From Leuctra nigra (Eukaryota > Arthropoda > Insecta > Plecoptera > Leuctridae), in the NCBI GenBank assembly GCA_934045905.1, contig OW203768.1:12428316-12492315 (forward strand): a stretch of 64,000 nt of DNA. Reading direction: 5' to 3'. How positions within the stretch are numbered: the first letter of the stretch is position 1; each line of letters starts with the position of its first letter. Position numbers and translations under genes: made by a program. The notes below the pieces were generated by a model, which was not told the DNA's origin, searched no databases, and saw only the letters and a program-made list of their open reading frames with translations. Below, one piece after another: positions 35,011 to 47,514 of the stretch.

Positions 35011-38000
35011 AACTATGAATAAATATGATGCACAACTAGTTACATCCAGTACTAGAAATATAAATACAAGTAAATTCAATCCTTGAAAACTATTCATCCC
35101 AGAAACAAAATTGTTACCACATCTGTGTTCTTCAATTCAAGAGTCATAGAATAATTATCAGTCTATTTTCCAGAAATATAATTATGAGACATCCTTCCTA
35201 ACTAAAATCAGCCGTCAGTACTGCACTATGGAACTCTGCATTTCTCTTCTCTCTTAAAAATGCCGCAGGCTCATAGGTCACGACCTCATCAATCATATCG
35301 CAGTTGGGCAAACAAGACAATAATCGACTCAAGTAATGTTGATGACTAATCATTACCGTCTTTAACATTAAAATGCTTTATCAAATATTCAATTATTTGA
35401 CAGTTGAATTTTTAAAAAAAACTTTGTTTAGCTTTGCCAATATCAGTGGAGTCTTGAGCCGCCCTACTTTTCATTGCCCACCAAGAGAATTATTCTTTTA
35501 CCACGGCCCATACCGCAAAAATCTTTCAAAATATATGCCTCTTTTTGTGTAAATTACAATACTTTATAATGCTTTTAAATTGTCAAGTTTGACTACTACA
35601 CTACTACACACAAGGGCAACATTTCACTATTAATTTAGTGCGTTTCAACGCGATTTAAAAAAATGCGAAATTTTTCATTTTTATATATTTGGACGAAGGC
35701 TTCCCAGTGTCATACTGGCCAAATTACGATTGATCGCCCATAGCTCTATCACACCAACCACAATGTAAGATACATTAGATAAAATAAAAATTACGCTTTC
35801 GCTACAGCCAATATATTTATTTTTATCGATATTTTGGCTTTTTATAGTATTGATGCAATTCAAACTTTCAGCTCCCCCCCCCCCCCCATCCCCCGAAATC
35901 AACACCAAGATATGTATTTTATACTTATAATTACTCAGCAATTCACTCTGAATACAGAAAGTGCTCCAGAAGTACAATGTGGTATTACCTTAATGTGTTA
36001 TCTATATGGGGCTTGATATTATATTTCAAAAGTACTTATTTTAAATTTAGTTTAATTATACCTATGTCAAGGTGTCCCTATACGTAAACAGGAAATCTTT
36101 GATTCCATTACTTCGAAAAGAAAATTCACTCATTCACAAAATCACTTGCTTTGTCTCTATCACGATTCTATCACAAATATCTACACTGATTGTAGCATAA
36201 ACAAAACACTACACTTTTATCATGATTTTAATTCATAAACTTGCATATTTTAGTACAAATTCAACACATTTGGACAGTTCGTCGTTTGTTTACATCGGCC
36301 ATCTTGGACATCGGCCTGGTGGATGTCAGTCAGCTGAACATTCAGTCAGCGACCAGTCATGTAGGAGGCAGTGAAATCGGAACGCCGAGCGACAATAAGT
36401 GGATGAGACGACCGGTATACCAAAGAACACCCGGAAGAGGAGTCTTATGAAGAATTTAACATTGACGATTGGATATAGAAATACTATTCTTTCCGAAAAC
36501 ATCAGTTTTCAAGCGGCAATTTTAAAATATGTGGAACGATTAAAACTACCGAACTTTTAAAAAATGGGTGTTCTTGCCGAATCCAATTCTTACAACTTCA
36601 ATTGATTTGCTCAAACCAGCACTGAAGTACTTATAATTATGTTACCTGTAAACTTACTGACTACTATCTTATCACGAGTTAAATAAACAGAGTGTGTTTC
36701 GTGAAAATTTGCGGGAAATATTGAGAACGCATTTGACAGTTCTCTGTCCAGGTTGGAAACTGTTTTGCTAAAAAAGAAGCTATTTCGAAAATAATGATGT
36801 CTTACAAACCCGCACTAACTCAAGTAACTGCAAAATTAAAATCTAAATTGAAATAATATTGAACACGTTTCAACAAAACATGGTGACAGAAGTGGTACTT
36901 ATTACCCGGGTACTAATTCTACGTAATAAAGTTACTGAAATGTATACAAGGCTTACTTACTTGGATAATTTATACCAAGAAGTCAGGTAAATCCTATTGG
37001 CTGAGCTTTTCGACAGCAAAAGTTGTACATACGCATAAATATCTAAGAATTTGCTATTATCTTTAGCCCGTGGAATGAACAGTATGCAATAATATTATTT
37101 TCCTAGAATAATGCTCCGTGTGACGCGGTGATAAGCGAGCAGTCGTATTGCATGCTATTGCGTGAAAGTTGCTGCTCTATAACAGACATTGGAAAAGCTA
37201 GGGAGCAACATGCGTCAAAGGAGCTGTGATAATTTTTTCTCTTAAATTTCTTTGAATAAGTTTGACAACTATTTCAAAACAAGTCCGTAAAATGTCATTC
37301 TCTCATGAATTTTTTAACAGGTTTGTGTGTAACTTGTCAAAAACACCTCAAATGTTGATTTCAATGACCATGCAAAATTAAAAGTAGATCAGTGAAACCG
37401 TTCCAGTCTCAAATATCAACAAATCACAGAATCTCTTTTGACATTTTCCGACAAATCGGTCAATAGCTCAAGAGTATGCAGTAGACATTTTACTGAATTT
37501 TATGTTTGTTTTGAAATATTTGTCAAATTACTTTCAAGAAATTTCATAGAAATTATCAATACTATTTTGACGCATTTTGCCTAACATCTTTTTCCACGGT
37601 CAGTAGGGCTGAAACGTTACGAATATTAATTCGCATGCAACACGTTAGAGTAGAATTTAATCTCCTGACACATAGATATTGTTGTCTTAAAGTGGTAATT
37701 TTACTCAATACTTTGCTAAATATTAAACATTTGATAAGGAAGCTGTAAATTGCCATGACAACAACCAATGAGATTCCATGAACGACCGTTTAAACTTAAT
37801 TACTATAGCCACTATAATTTTCCACGGTCAGTAGGGCTAAAACGTTACGAATATTAATTCGCATGCAACACGTTAGAGTAGAATTTAATCTCCTGACACA
37901 TAGATATTGTTGTCTTAAAGTGGTAATTAGGGTTAGTTTACTCAATACTTTGCTAAATATTAAACATTTGATAAGGAAGCTGTATTGCCATGACAACAAC

Positions 38001-38220
38001 CAATGAGATTCCATGAACGACCGTTTAAACTTAATTACTATAGCTGTTGCAGCGTATTGAGAAACTGTTAAAGGTACACAAATAAAAACAAACTTGAACT
38101 TGTAACTTGGGACACTGTGGCGTCCAGGCAACCCGGATATAGAGACGCCAAGACAACCCAGATCTAGTGGCGCCAACGTCACCCAGATTCAGTGGCGCCT
38201 ACAGGATAACATTGGAAGAC
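35011..38220. other. spacer between genes C and D
   Basis: No gene is supported. The left end keeps a fragment of the B/C duplicated flank (about 35258-35345). A C-run lies at about 35875-35888. A copy of the ATAAGCGAGC-type repeat lies near 37115. A 228-bp tandem duplication lies at 37590-38044. The region 36280-36450, with GTCAGTCAGCTGAACATTC, is slightly GC-richer, but no exon could be defined. Confidence 0.5.
37590..38044. repeat. 228-bp direct tandem duplication upstream of gene D
   Basis: The block from TCCACGGTCAGTAGGGCT to TTAAACTTAATTACTATAGC occurs at 37593-37808 and again at 37821-38044, nearly identical. The second copy has a 10-base AGGGTTAGTT-type insertion and lacks two bases. 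It ends about 210 bp before the gene D initiator. Confidence 0.9.
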
Positions 38221-38251
38221 ATCGATCCAGCATCCCCATCACATATCCGTG

Positions 38252-38272
38252 GTCAGTATCAGTTGGGACTTC
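38252..38272 (+). promoter_or_regulatory. gene D initiator
   Basis: GGTCAGTATCAGTTGGGACT matches the block shared by B, C and E, with the initiator A at 38255, 44 bp before the ATG. Upstream is a set of GGCGCCA/GGCGCC repeats with ACCCAGAT spacers (38120-38205). No TATA box is seen. Confidence 0.45.
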
Positions 38273-38298
38273 ATCTGAAGAAGAAGGATTGTCACAAC

Positions 38299-41200
38299 AT
38301 GGTTTCATTGCTGACCCAATGCTATTGTGGATGTTCGCTAAGAACGGGGACGATTATCATTGGCTTCTTGTATGTGGTAAGTAAGGACCACAAACTTATT
38401 GAGCTCGTAAGATTTTTTCCCAGCACACAGGGAAGTAATCATGTATTTTTAATAAATAAAAGAAATTTATTTCAAAATAACAAACATATTGTTGCTATCT
38501 AAACGATATACAGCCCCAAAAATCTGATTCATTCTTTCGTTTCATTCATGTTGACTTTTGCCTCGCTTATGCCATATTTTATTGAAGCCATGGCAACTTA
38601 ATTGTTACCTATTAAAACTGACATTACACGCCGGTGACGCCGTTTATCGCCCAAATATTATTGTATAATTTGAAATTGAAATTTATTATGATTTTTTTTT
38701 ATTCTTGAGGTTGAAAATTGTTCCTTTCAGCAGAATGAGTTGTTATTTCGAAATGAGTTGTAACAATAAATCATGTAACATGCACTGTGACAAATAAACT
38801 AGGTATAGGTATAAATAAAATAACTTAATGTTTTTTTTAATAAGATAAGATAATAGATAAACTTCATAGAAGCTATATGATCAAATATATAATTTCCATT
38901 TATCAAATGTGTCTAGAAAACTGACTTTCATATATTTTTAAATCTTGAAAATATATTGAGTTACCTATATAATTTTATCTAGATATTACGGAACAAATTA
39001 CTTAAAAAAGTACTTAATAAAATTATCAGAATTATTGTGTGTTTTCACAAAATTGATGGTGAAAAAATATGTCCGCACACAAATTCCTTGAACTTTAATT
39101 TTACTCTTCCATTGAACACAAATTGTAAACAATCCTTATTCGCTACAACAATTAGTTTAGGACTGAAAACGCATATTGCATGGGGAATCAAAATGTTTAG
39201 CAATGCAAATCGATATCTCTGGGAAAATATGGTTTTCGACAAGTCGGTTTCGTTAAATTTTCAATGCCCTATTGTAGGTTTTTGAGGAATAAGTCAGTGC
39301 AAAACTGAAGTCTATCTCAAATGGCGACTCGTGTAGAGCAGTTTTAATAAACTTTTAGTTAAATGTCTAATTTGGAAATATTGTTTACTACTAGTTTTTA
39401 CGCAATCGAGCTGATTATTTCTTTTTCTGCATAATACAAAATATTTAGGTAACAAACAAAAACTGTATTTAAAGTTAGCTTTAAATTTTGAACTAAAATT
39501 TAATATGTGGTTTTCATAAAACTCTTAGTAAAATACAAGCTAAAAAATGGGTAAACTTTCGTTTTTCCCGGTGGGCTTTAATCAAAACGACAAAAACATT
39601 TTTAGACAAATTAGTTTATTGAACATTCTGAAAAAAAATAAAAGAAATGCAAATTACCCAATAAGTAGTCCCACTGTCATTTAAACAAAGCAACTGCTGA
39701 TAAATGTGATCTTTATAGATTGGGGGTCTGTATGTGATTGCCTCATACAGCATCACACTCACCGCCATGGACGCCAGCAATGAGATAATCGACCGCGCTC
39801 ATGATCTCATTCGCAAAAGCGCCATTCTTCAAGAAGACCGAAAGAATAGGAAGCACAATTTAAACCAGGACCGTAGTCTTAATCGCAACCACCAATCTGA
39901 GATGGATAACAGAGACATGGAAAACAACTTGAAGACTATCGAACCGGATAATTTAAATCGTAACCCGGAAAGTGACCCGGAGAAAAGCGACACTTATAAA
40001 GGGCAATACAATTGGAACTCCAATAGGAAGCAAAAGGAGCGTAATCGAAATCCCGAAAGTGAGACTGACAATACCGACATGTTTAAAGGAATGGAAAACA
40101 ATTGGATGACAAATAAGAAGCAAAGGGAGCGAAATAGAACTCCGGTACCCCAAATTGAGATCGACTACAGCGATATGGATAACCCGACCAACTTCCAATT
40201 GGGTCTTCTAAATCGCTTCGGACTGGGTAATGGTCACAATGAAGACCCATACAAGTGGAGCCACATGAAAAGGGGCCATTCTATAGTGACCCGTCAAAGT
40301 GGGACGGGTGATGGAGCAGTTTTCGTTGATAGAGGAGCGAACAGTCGAATTCGCAATGGGAACAGAGAGAGGAAGACGGACCAGGAGATTGTAGATGATA
40401 TGATGAGTGAGATAAAGGGGACGGTCAACACGGTGTCAGCAAGTAAGAATATCCACTTCCTTTTGAGGAACTTTCAATGGAAACTTAGTTTTTACTATAA
40501 TACTAACTTTAATTGTAAAAGTTCACAGAAAGTTCCTCAAATTTGAATTTACTACGGAAATTAGCAATGATCACAATTCTAGATGGCTAGATTCCAGTTC
40601 TTTATATGGAAACCGTACAAACTGTACAACTGTATACAAAACATTGTAAAACTGATTGTGATGTTTTGGCGTGCAAACTGACCCAATATTTACAACTATT
40701 GCATCATAGTTCAGAACTAACATTTTAGATCTAGTGGAGCGGTCGCTCCACCCAGCCAAGTCGTACTATACACTCACAGTCACTCAACATACCGTAAATG
40801 CCTAATAAACTGAGGAGCAGACCAAACACTTTTACTGTAAGCAACAACATGGCATTTTCGGCCTACTGGATCTTAAAATTGGAAAATCTCACATTGTTGT
40901 GAAATGTCTTAATTTCGAGCTATGGCCCACCCCACTACATATACCAAATTTGGGAACAATAGGTTATGCCATTTGCGCGCTAGAGGACCGAGAAAACAGT
41001 GAAATTACACCACTTTCTGATTCTGAAGATGATGATGATGATGATATCAGGAAACCCTGTTGACAGCGCCACAGCCTAAACGGCTAAACCGATCGACCTG
41101 AAACTTTTACCACATATGCACTTTTGGCGTCTGATGATACCTTGCCTCTTGTGATTTTTTGTGCCGCCATTTTTAAACCGGAAGTGACGTCATAACTCAA

Positions 41201-44200
41201 AAACGTCTGGACCGATTAGAACGAAATTAGCGCCATTCGATTTAGATGGTCATCTTTATGAAGTATCAATAAAAAAAATATTATTTTCTTATTTTCTAAA
41301 CCGGAAGTGACGTCATAAATACGCAATATTTAACTTATTTCAACAAATTATACTTAAAATACGTACATAATTAACTTACATTGTAACATAGACAATACAA
41401 TTTATATATTCAAGGTAGCAGTGTTCTCGGCCGCCATTCCTGAAACCGGAAGTGACGTCATATATCTAAAACGCCTGTACCGATTGCAACTGAACTAGCT
41501 CCTGCGTATTCATTCTGCTATTTATTTGAAAAATCAATTGTGAAAAATGAATAAATAAATTAATGGTACCGGAAATGGCGGCAGGAACCACTAAATGAAA
41601 CCGGAAGTGACGTCATATATTACAAACGGCATGACCGATTTTACGGAAATATAGGGATTAGGAATTCAGATGGTCGTTCATGAAGGTATCAACTAGATAA
41701 AACTAGATTGTTTTCTTATTACCTATACCGGAATTCGGCCGCTATTTCAAAACCGGAAGTGACGTCATGTATCGAAAACGGCTGGATCGATTATAACGAA
41801 ACTTAAGCTATTCTTCTTGGATAATCATTTTCATCTTATACCAAACGCAACTTTTCATAGTAACCAAATCGGTTGAGGCGTATTTTTTTAAAGAAATTAG
41901 TCCCTGCTCGGACATGTGCTACAAGCTGTATGAATAAACTAACAAAAGAAGTGATATCCCAGAAAAAACACTCCGTGTAAAAATACCAGCCAAGTCTCTT
42001 TAACTAAAAAAAAAAATAGAAGAAATCTAAAAATTCAGCACTGAAAAGGAGTGATATCAAAAAAGGAGCCAAGTCAACGAATTTTCCAAATTTTAATCGT
42101 ACCATTGAAATAAAAATATCAACCCCCGAGAAATACTTAAAAAAAGGACTTGGCGCATCGTTTTTTTAAAGACATTTTTCTATTCTTAAGCTTATGCCAC
42201 TCACATACTACGTAGTTCAGAAATGCCTAGAAAAATTGGGACAAAACTTTCAAATTAAATATTGAACATTCTGTAAAATATTTTAAATTTAAATATAAGT
42301 ACGCAAAGAAACATAGCATTGTCTTACAAGCAATAAATACAGAACAGTTGTGTTTGTGATTGGTAGGTACCTATAGTTTTGTGGGTACATCAACATACCT
42401 ACTACAGCATTATACTTGGAACCTTCTCGCCGTGTAATTAATTGCTATTAATTAACATTTTATACCAAAAAAAATCATAAATTACATAACGTATTACTTT
42501 AGATAAAAATCTAGTCAGTAATTATTTGAGCAGCATGGCTCAGTGCACTAGTCACTTATACAAATCTCATTGACGGCCTTCTTGTCATGAGCGCTTTCGC
42601 TATTTCCCTCAGTCACGATATTGAGAAGTATGATTGATTAATATGACCCTAGAAATAGTGGCAATAACGAATAGACTAGGCCGCTTCCGTTTATTCGTTA
42701 TTCGTTTATCCGTTTATTTCCTCTGAATATTGACAAAATACCAAAACTGCCAGTAGGTAAGAGTACTAGTTATATTAAAACGTAGTATGATTCGTCGATA
42801 ATGAATGTGATATACTCAGGAAAATATACTTGTAGAGTTCTTCCTATACTTTTAGGATAGAAAAGTGTCTTTAAAAAAACGATGCGCCAAGTCCTTTTTT
42901 TAAGTATTTCTCGGGGGTTGATATTTTTATTTCAATGGTACGATTAAAATTTGGAAAATTCGTTGACTTGGCTCCTTTTTTGATATCACTCCTTTTCAGT
43001 GCTGAATTTTTAGATTTCTTCTATTTTTTTTTTAGTTAAAGAGACTTGGCTGGTATTTTTACACGGAGTGTTTTTTCTGGGATCCATTTTTACGTTGGGA
43101 ACTAGAACTTATAAAAGATTTTGTACTTCGTACAAGAAGTACTCTCTTACAGACCTGATCCAAGATAATATAAGTAACTTGTTTATAAATAAAATCAGTT
43201 CTAAGAGAAACTCATGACGTTGTTTTCTGATTAGTTAGAAGGAAATTCATTTTCCGCAAACGTAAATCAGCACTATGCGACTTGCCTAGTTCGTTGATAA
43301 GTAAAAACGAAGTTTTTCATAACACTCGAGTATTAATTTACTGATATTCTATTTTACTTTCAGATACAAAGTGGTACATTATTCTGAGTCTTGTTGTTCG
43401 ATCGATCGAACTCGTATTGACACTTGTCATGCTCATTGGAACTTTTATGGTAAGTCATATTTTCATTGGCCAACATCGTAGCTATAAACACTGATGCTAT
43501 CTGGAATCTTCTGGTATATCTTTGAAATAATTGAAATGCATACTGCATCTTCTTCATCTTTTTAGTAAACATTAGTCAACATTTTTCACACAAGCTCCTA
43601 AAGCGGGTTTTCCATTAACCAATAACGGGTCATCAGTCAAGTGTTTCTAGATGTGCCATTAAAATATTTCAAGAAAGCAATCGATCGATAGAGTATATAT
43701 ACAAAAATATTTTTTATTGAAATTACAAATTCAAAAACGTTTTTCTACATTTCAACTATATTTCAGTATAACAGACTTATTCAATGTCATGTAATTTGCA
43801 ACTCCAGTCCAACAATGAGTTTTCAATTTTATGTCATCAGGGGAGGTAAAGAAAAATAATGTTGAATTTGGTTTATAACTTTCAAAATAGCACACGTTGG
43901 TTATGTTTTAATTTTTTTCCTGATATTATGTCCATTTTTGCTCAAATCTATCGACACAAAAAAATAGATCATCATTATATCCTAAAAATTACGCGATTTT
44001 CTTTTTCCGCCATAAGAAAACATGGTGGAGACACCTCAATTTATCTCAGAAACTGACACGAGAAATGTTTAATTTTTTCAGGGACTGTGTATGGCATGAT
44101 TATCAATAATGAGTTAATTTTTTCAGTATTAGAAACCAATATATCAAGTAAAATGAACATCAAACACTCTAGGTTCCATAGCACAGTTGAATTACCTATA

Positions 44201-46643
44201 AAACCCAAGTTATACATTTTACTTGTTTTTCTAGGTGAAACCCAATTTATTGCTACCTTGGATCATCGGTGAAATTATAATCGCTATGCTGGTCATCATG
44301 GAGTACCTCACACTCGGTATTCTCTACGCACTCAGCGGGTTCGGGTGGATTTGCGTTGCTTACATTGCTGTTCTAATCGTCGTATTATGTGAGTATACAA
44401 CTACAAGACAATAAACCATTTTACGCCTGGGCATCTGCCAAACATAATCATAATCATAATTCATAATCATAACAATCCGTTATTATAATTCATCGCGGCA
44501 TCATAATTAATTCCAGACGATCGAGACGTGGCCAAAAGTGTTTCCATGACTTTTGGATTAGTTCTTTTTGGTAGATCTCAACCGTAACTTAAGAGGTCTG
44601 GTGGCCTATTCTAGAACGTTTTCCCATTTCAATTCTGATGGAATCCGGTCAATGCCATAAGGATTAACATTGGATGAAATCGAATTCCAGTGGAACGAGG
44701 AATTTAACAGTTCTAGAATAGGGTCACTGGGGAAGCAAACGGGAATCGCACTGTTCTTCAAAGTGATTTTCTTAAATTTGGTCTTCCCTCTAAATAATTT
44801 TAAAAAATTAGATAGTAACGACCCATTACAGCCTAATAGACTAAATAATGCCGCACACTGGAGTACTTTATGACCTCTGATACGACCTCAAAGTGTTAAA
44901 TACGAATATTTTATCTCAAATATCGTATTTAACACTTTGAGGTCGTACCAGAGGTCATCATTGACTCCAGTGTGCGACATTATTTAGTCTATTAGGCTGT
45001 AATGGGTCGTTTCTATCTGATTTTTTAAAATTATTTAGTTGGAAGACAAAATTTCAAAAAACGCTCTGACGAACCTTGCGATTCCCGTTGGCTTCCGTTC
45101 GCCTCTTAAAGGTATAACTAGGAAAACGCTCTGAGTAACGCGTTGATGAGCGAGCACGGATAACGCGCAACACCTCGAACCGAAATTATGTTTATCGAAA
45201 ATGTCCTTAAAAGCCAATAATTCTTGAATTTCGTCACAGATTTGTATGAAAATCTCCAACAATTCCTAAAATATTGGTCCCAATAACCACGCAAAGTTTT
45301 AAGTTGATCGATTGAACCTTTATGATTGAACGATTCCTTGTTAATTTCCAAAAATCACAGGATCTCGTTCAAAAAAATGTTAAACGGTCATATCAGGTTC
45401 ATAATACGTTTGAAAGTTTCTGCTCTAACAACTTTGAAGTGAAGATTCAAAGATTCCGTGAAATATGAAATTCGAGAAATATGATAGCCAACACGCAAAA
45501 TATCCTTAAACTGTCGATAACTTTTGAATTTAAACACAGTTTAGTCTGAAAATTGTCAAAAATACAGATAATGTTGGACCCGATGACCATGCAAAATTTT
45601 AAAATGATCGGTCAAACGGTTGTGGTTTAAATTTCAAAAAGTACATGAAATATTTTTTTAAATTTTAACCAATGGGAGGATTTGGCTGAAAATTTGTAAA
45701 ATAAGAGACAATGTTGGTGTTAATGACCATGCAAAATATAAGGTCGATCACATTTGTCGAAGTCCATTTTCATTTTTCGGCCTATCAGGAGATGTTTATT
45801 TAAATTTCAACCAATGAATGGATTTCAAAAAAATTAGGGTCTGCAAACAGAGAAGGTTGGTTTTACATGTGTGCAAAATTTCAGATCGATCGGTGAAACG
45901 GTGCGACCTGTGTATCGGCTATTAGCAGCCAAAAACAAAAACAAAAAAAAAAAAAAAAAAAAAACAGAGGTCCGTGCCAAAGGAGCCAAAAGGAGACGCT
46001 CGCTTCGCTCGCTCAATTATGCCATGTCTTCTGCTGATTTGTTTTTTCTTGTAGGCAATGCCCAGGTAACACGGTTCAACCAATCGATGTGAAATATTGC
46101 ACACAAACTAATTTATGAACGGTGACATTAGTAGTTATATTTAACAAGATCATATTATTCGTTGAAAATTTAAAGAACCGTTTGACCGATTAACTTCAAA
46201 TCTTGCATGGTCATCGAGACCAACATTTTAAGAGTTTCTGACAATTTTAGACAAATCGGTCAAGAGCTCAAGAGTTATTGACATTTTACCATTGATTTGT
46301 CAAATTTTATCAAATAAATCTTCACTGCTCCTTTGACGAACGAATTTGATTAGATTATCTTCATAGTTGTTTTGAAGATCTGTAGAGAGTGTAACTTTAA
46401 CAGGAATATGATTTATTATGCAATACGAAGGCTCACTTTTTATCGCGTAGCTTTTTTTTTTAGTTTGATACCAACGGAAACGTTTTCCACCACAGAATGA
46501 TCATGGAGAACTATAACTCATTAATACCAACGTTTTTGTTTCTTTCAGTGATCTCTGGCTACTATGTGTTCGTAGTGTACAGCCACTACAAAGCAATGTG
46601 CGAGTATAAAAATCCTACTACTTTCCAAGCCCAGATAAACTAA
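38299..46643 (+). CDS. four-pass membrane protein with long loop, cluster gene D (378 aa)
   Basis: Five exons: 38299-38376, 39719-40442, 43364-43449, 44235-44388 and 46549-46643. The head is MVSLLTQCYCGCSLRTG, so one cysteine of the cluster's CCCGC motif is Tyr. The first hydrophobic segment crosses the exon 1/2 junction. Exon 2 is 724 nt and places a loop of about 225 residues (43-267) between TM1 and TM2. The loop is rich in Asn, Arg, Lys, Asp and Glu and holds imperfect repeats around NRNPES, NTDMFKG, NNWMTN and KQRERNR. It has no hydrophobic segment. TM2 keeps R-S-I-E, and the tail has VVYSHYKAM and ends QIN, unlike the NQI of A to C. The intact 724-nt frame, splice phases and shared motifs with gene E support coding. 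The loop function is unknown; a short-loop isoform would need an unseen alternative exon. Confidence 0.88.
40731..40980. repeat. dispersed repeat starting with TGGAGCGGTCGCTCCA
   Basis: It starts at the perfect palindrome TGGAGCGGTCGCTCCA and continues through AGCCAAGTCGTAC, CATTTTCGGCCTACTGGATC and ACCAAATTTGGGAACAATAG. The same series occurs at 56576-56805, and the palindromic start alone near 50402. It is non-coding, in gene D intron 2. Confidence 0.7.
41178..41767. repeat. five-copy repeat with CCGGAAGTGACGTCA, gene D intron 2
   Basis: The exact 15-mer CCGGAAGTGACGTCA occurs at 41178, 41301, 41446, 41601 and 41753. Several copies are followed by an AAAACG...CCGAT...ACGAAA-type segment, which marks a degenerate tandem unit of about 120-155 bp. 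The 15-mer joins an ETS-type GGAAGT and a full CRE-type TGACGTCA. It may be only a diverged satellite, or may bind factors. Confidence 0.8.
41956..43083. mobile_element. 1.1-kb foldback element with about 230-bp inverted arms
   Basis: ATCCCAGAAAAAACACTCCG at the left and its reverse complement ending TTTTTTCTGGGAT at the right bound arms of about 230 bp, near-perfect through AAGGACTTGGCGCATCG. The central 670 bp has no ORF. Shorter relatives lie at 63164-63575 (palindrome) and 56815-56960 (single arm). It sits in gene D intron 2, about 280 bp before exon 3. Confidence 0.88.
44731..45096. mobile_element. foldback element in gene D intron 4
   Basis: Arms run inward from GGAAGCAAACGGGAATCGCA on the left and its complement ending TTCCCGTTGGCTTCC on the right, and meet near an AATACGAATATTTTATCTC centre at about 44910. 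The two arms are about 180 bp with scattered mismatches. There is no ORF. Confidence 0.82.
45119..46016. mobile_element. dispersed element with poly-A and GCTCGCTC end
   Basis: It begins AGGAAAACGCTCTGAGTAAC, runs through repeated segments of the form CATGCAAAATWTAA and GCACACATG-like motifs, and ends with a 28-base poly-A run, then AACAGAGGTCCGTGCCAAAG and CGCTCGCTTCGCTCGCTCAA. Related copies lie at about 1435-2155 and (inverted) 30941-31450. The class is uncertain: a retroposed element with an internal poly-A is one option. No transposase or reverse transcriptase frame was seen. Confidence 0.5.
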
Positions 46644-46748
46644 ATAAACAGAGGCAACAACTTTTAAAGCATACATTGGCTCTAAAATATTTTGGTCAGG
46701 GGCAGACAATTCATATATTATGATGCATGTTGCCTAACTATGTATGTA

Positions 46749-47514
46749 TACGAGGGCTGATCAAAAAGTTCCAGGACAGATTGAATTTCGCGGCTATGGA
46801 GCGTAGGAGAACGGTGCGGTTGGCAGCATTGTTTAGTATGACTCTTCCTGAGCACAACTGTTTTTTCAGATTCTCGATAAACTTCTTTATTGTAAAGTTA
46901 CAGCTGTTTTCGTGGAACAAGATTTTTGTGTTTGGCGAGTTTTTGATAATTTGCGTAATTGATAAAAAAGAAGGTCTCTTCAGAGGGTCTCTTTAGTTTT
47001 GGGGATTTTGGTGACGTCTCTTCTCCGGTAATGACACGTTTCAAAAAGTTTTCCTCGTCATTTGCCATTCAAGACGTTCCTGACTAACCATGTCAACAAA
47101 TGTTTAACTGAAAAGTTGCAGATGAGATGATTGGCTGAAAGAGTGTTCCGAGACTTTTGACCGAATAAAACAAACACTGAGCGTTGGTGCGTCAGCAACT
47201 TCTTGAAATGGCAAAATGACTATTAATTTTTTTGAAACGTCATTACCGAAGACGAGACGATTCCAAAACCCCAAACACTAAAGAGACCCTCTGAAGAGAC
47301 ATTTTTTGATCAATTTCACAAATTATCAAAAAATCGCCAAACACAAAAATCTTGTTTCACCATAACAGCTGTAACTTTACAATAAAGAAGGTTATCGAAA
47401 ATCTGAAAAAAAACAGTTGTGCTCAGGAAGAGTCACGCTAAACAATGCTGCCAACCGCACTGCTCTCCTACGCTCCATTCCCGCGCAAAGTCCTGGAACT
47501 TTTTGATCACCCAT
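46749..47514. mobile_element. mariner-like MITE with about 240-bp inverted arms
   Basis: GGGCTGATCAAAAAGTTCCA near the left end has its complement TGGAACTTTTTGATCACCC at the right end, with TA beside each end. Arms of about 240 bp include GAGCGTAGGAGAACGGTGCG and its inverted partner. The centre (46997-47263) has no transposase. The end sequence resembles Tc1/mariner elements of insects. It lies about 100 bp past the gene D stop, so it may fall in the 3' UTR. Confidence 0.8.

Noticed and set aside
35834..36450. Short frames in the C-D spacer as small genes
   Set aside because: There is no conserved motif, no splice partner and no promoter signal; lengths are as expected by chance.
39953..40198. 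81-codon minus-strand frame in gene D exon 2
   Set aside because: It is a shadow of the repeated plus-strand coding exon, without splice or start support.
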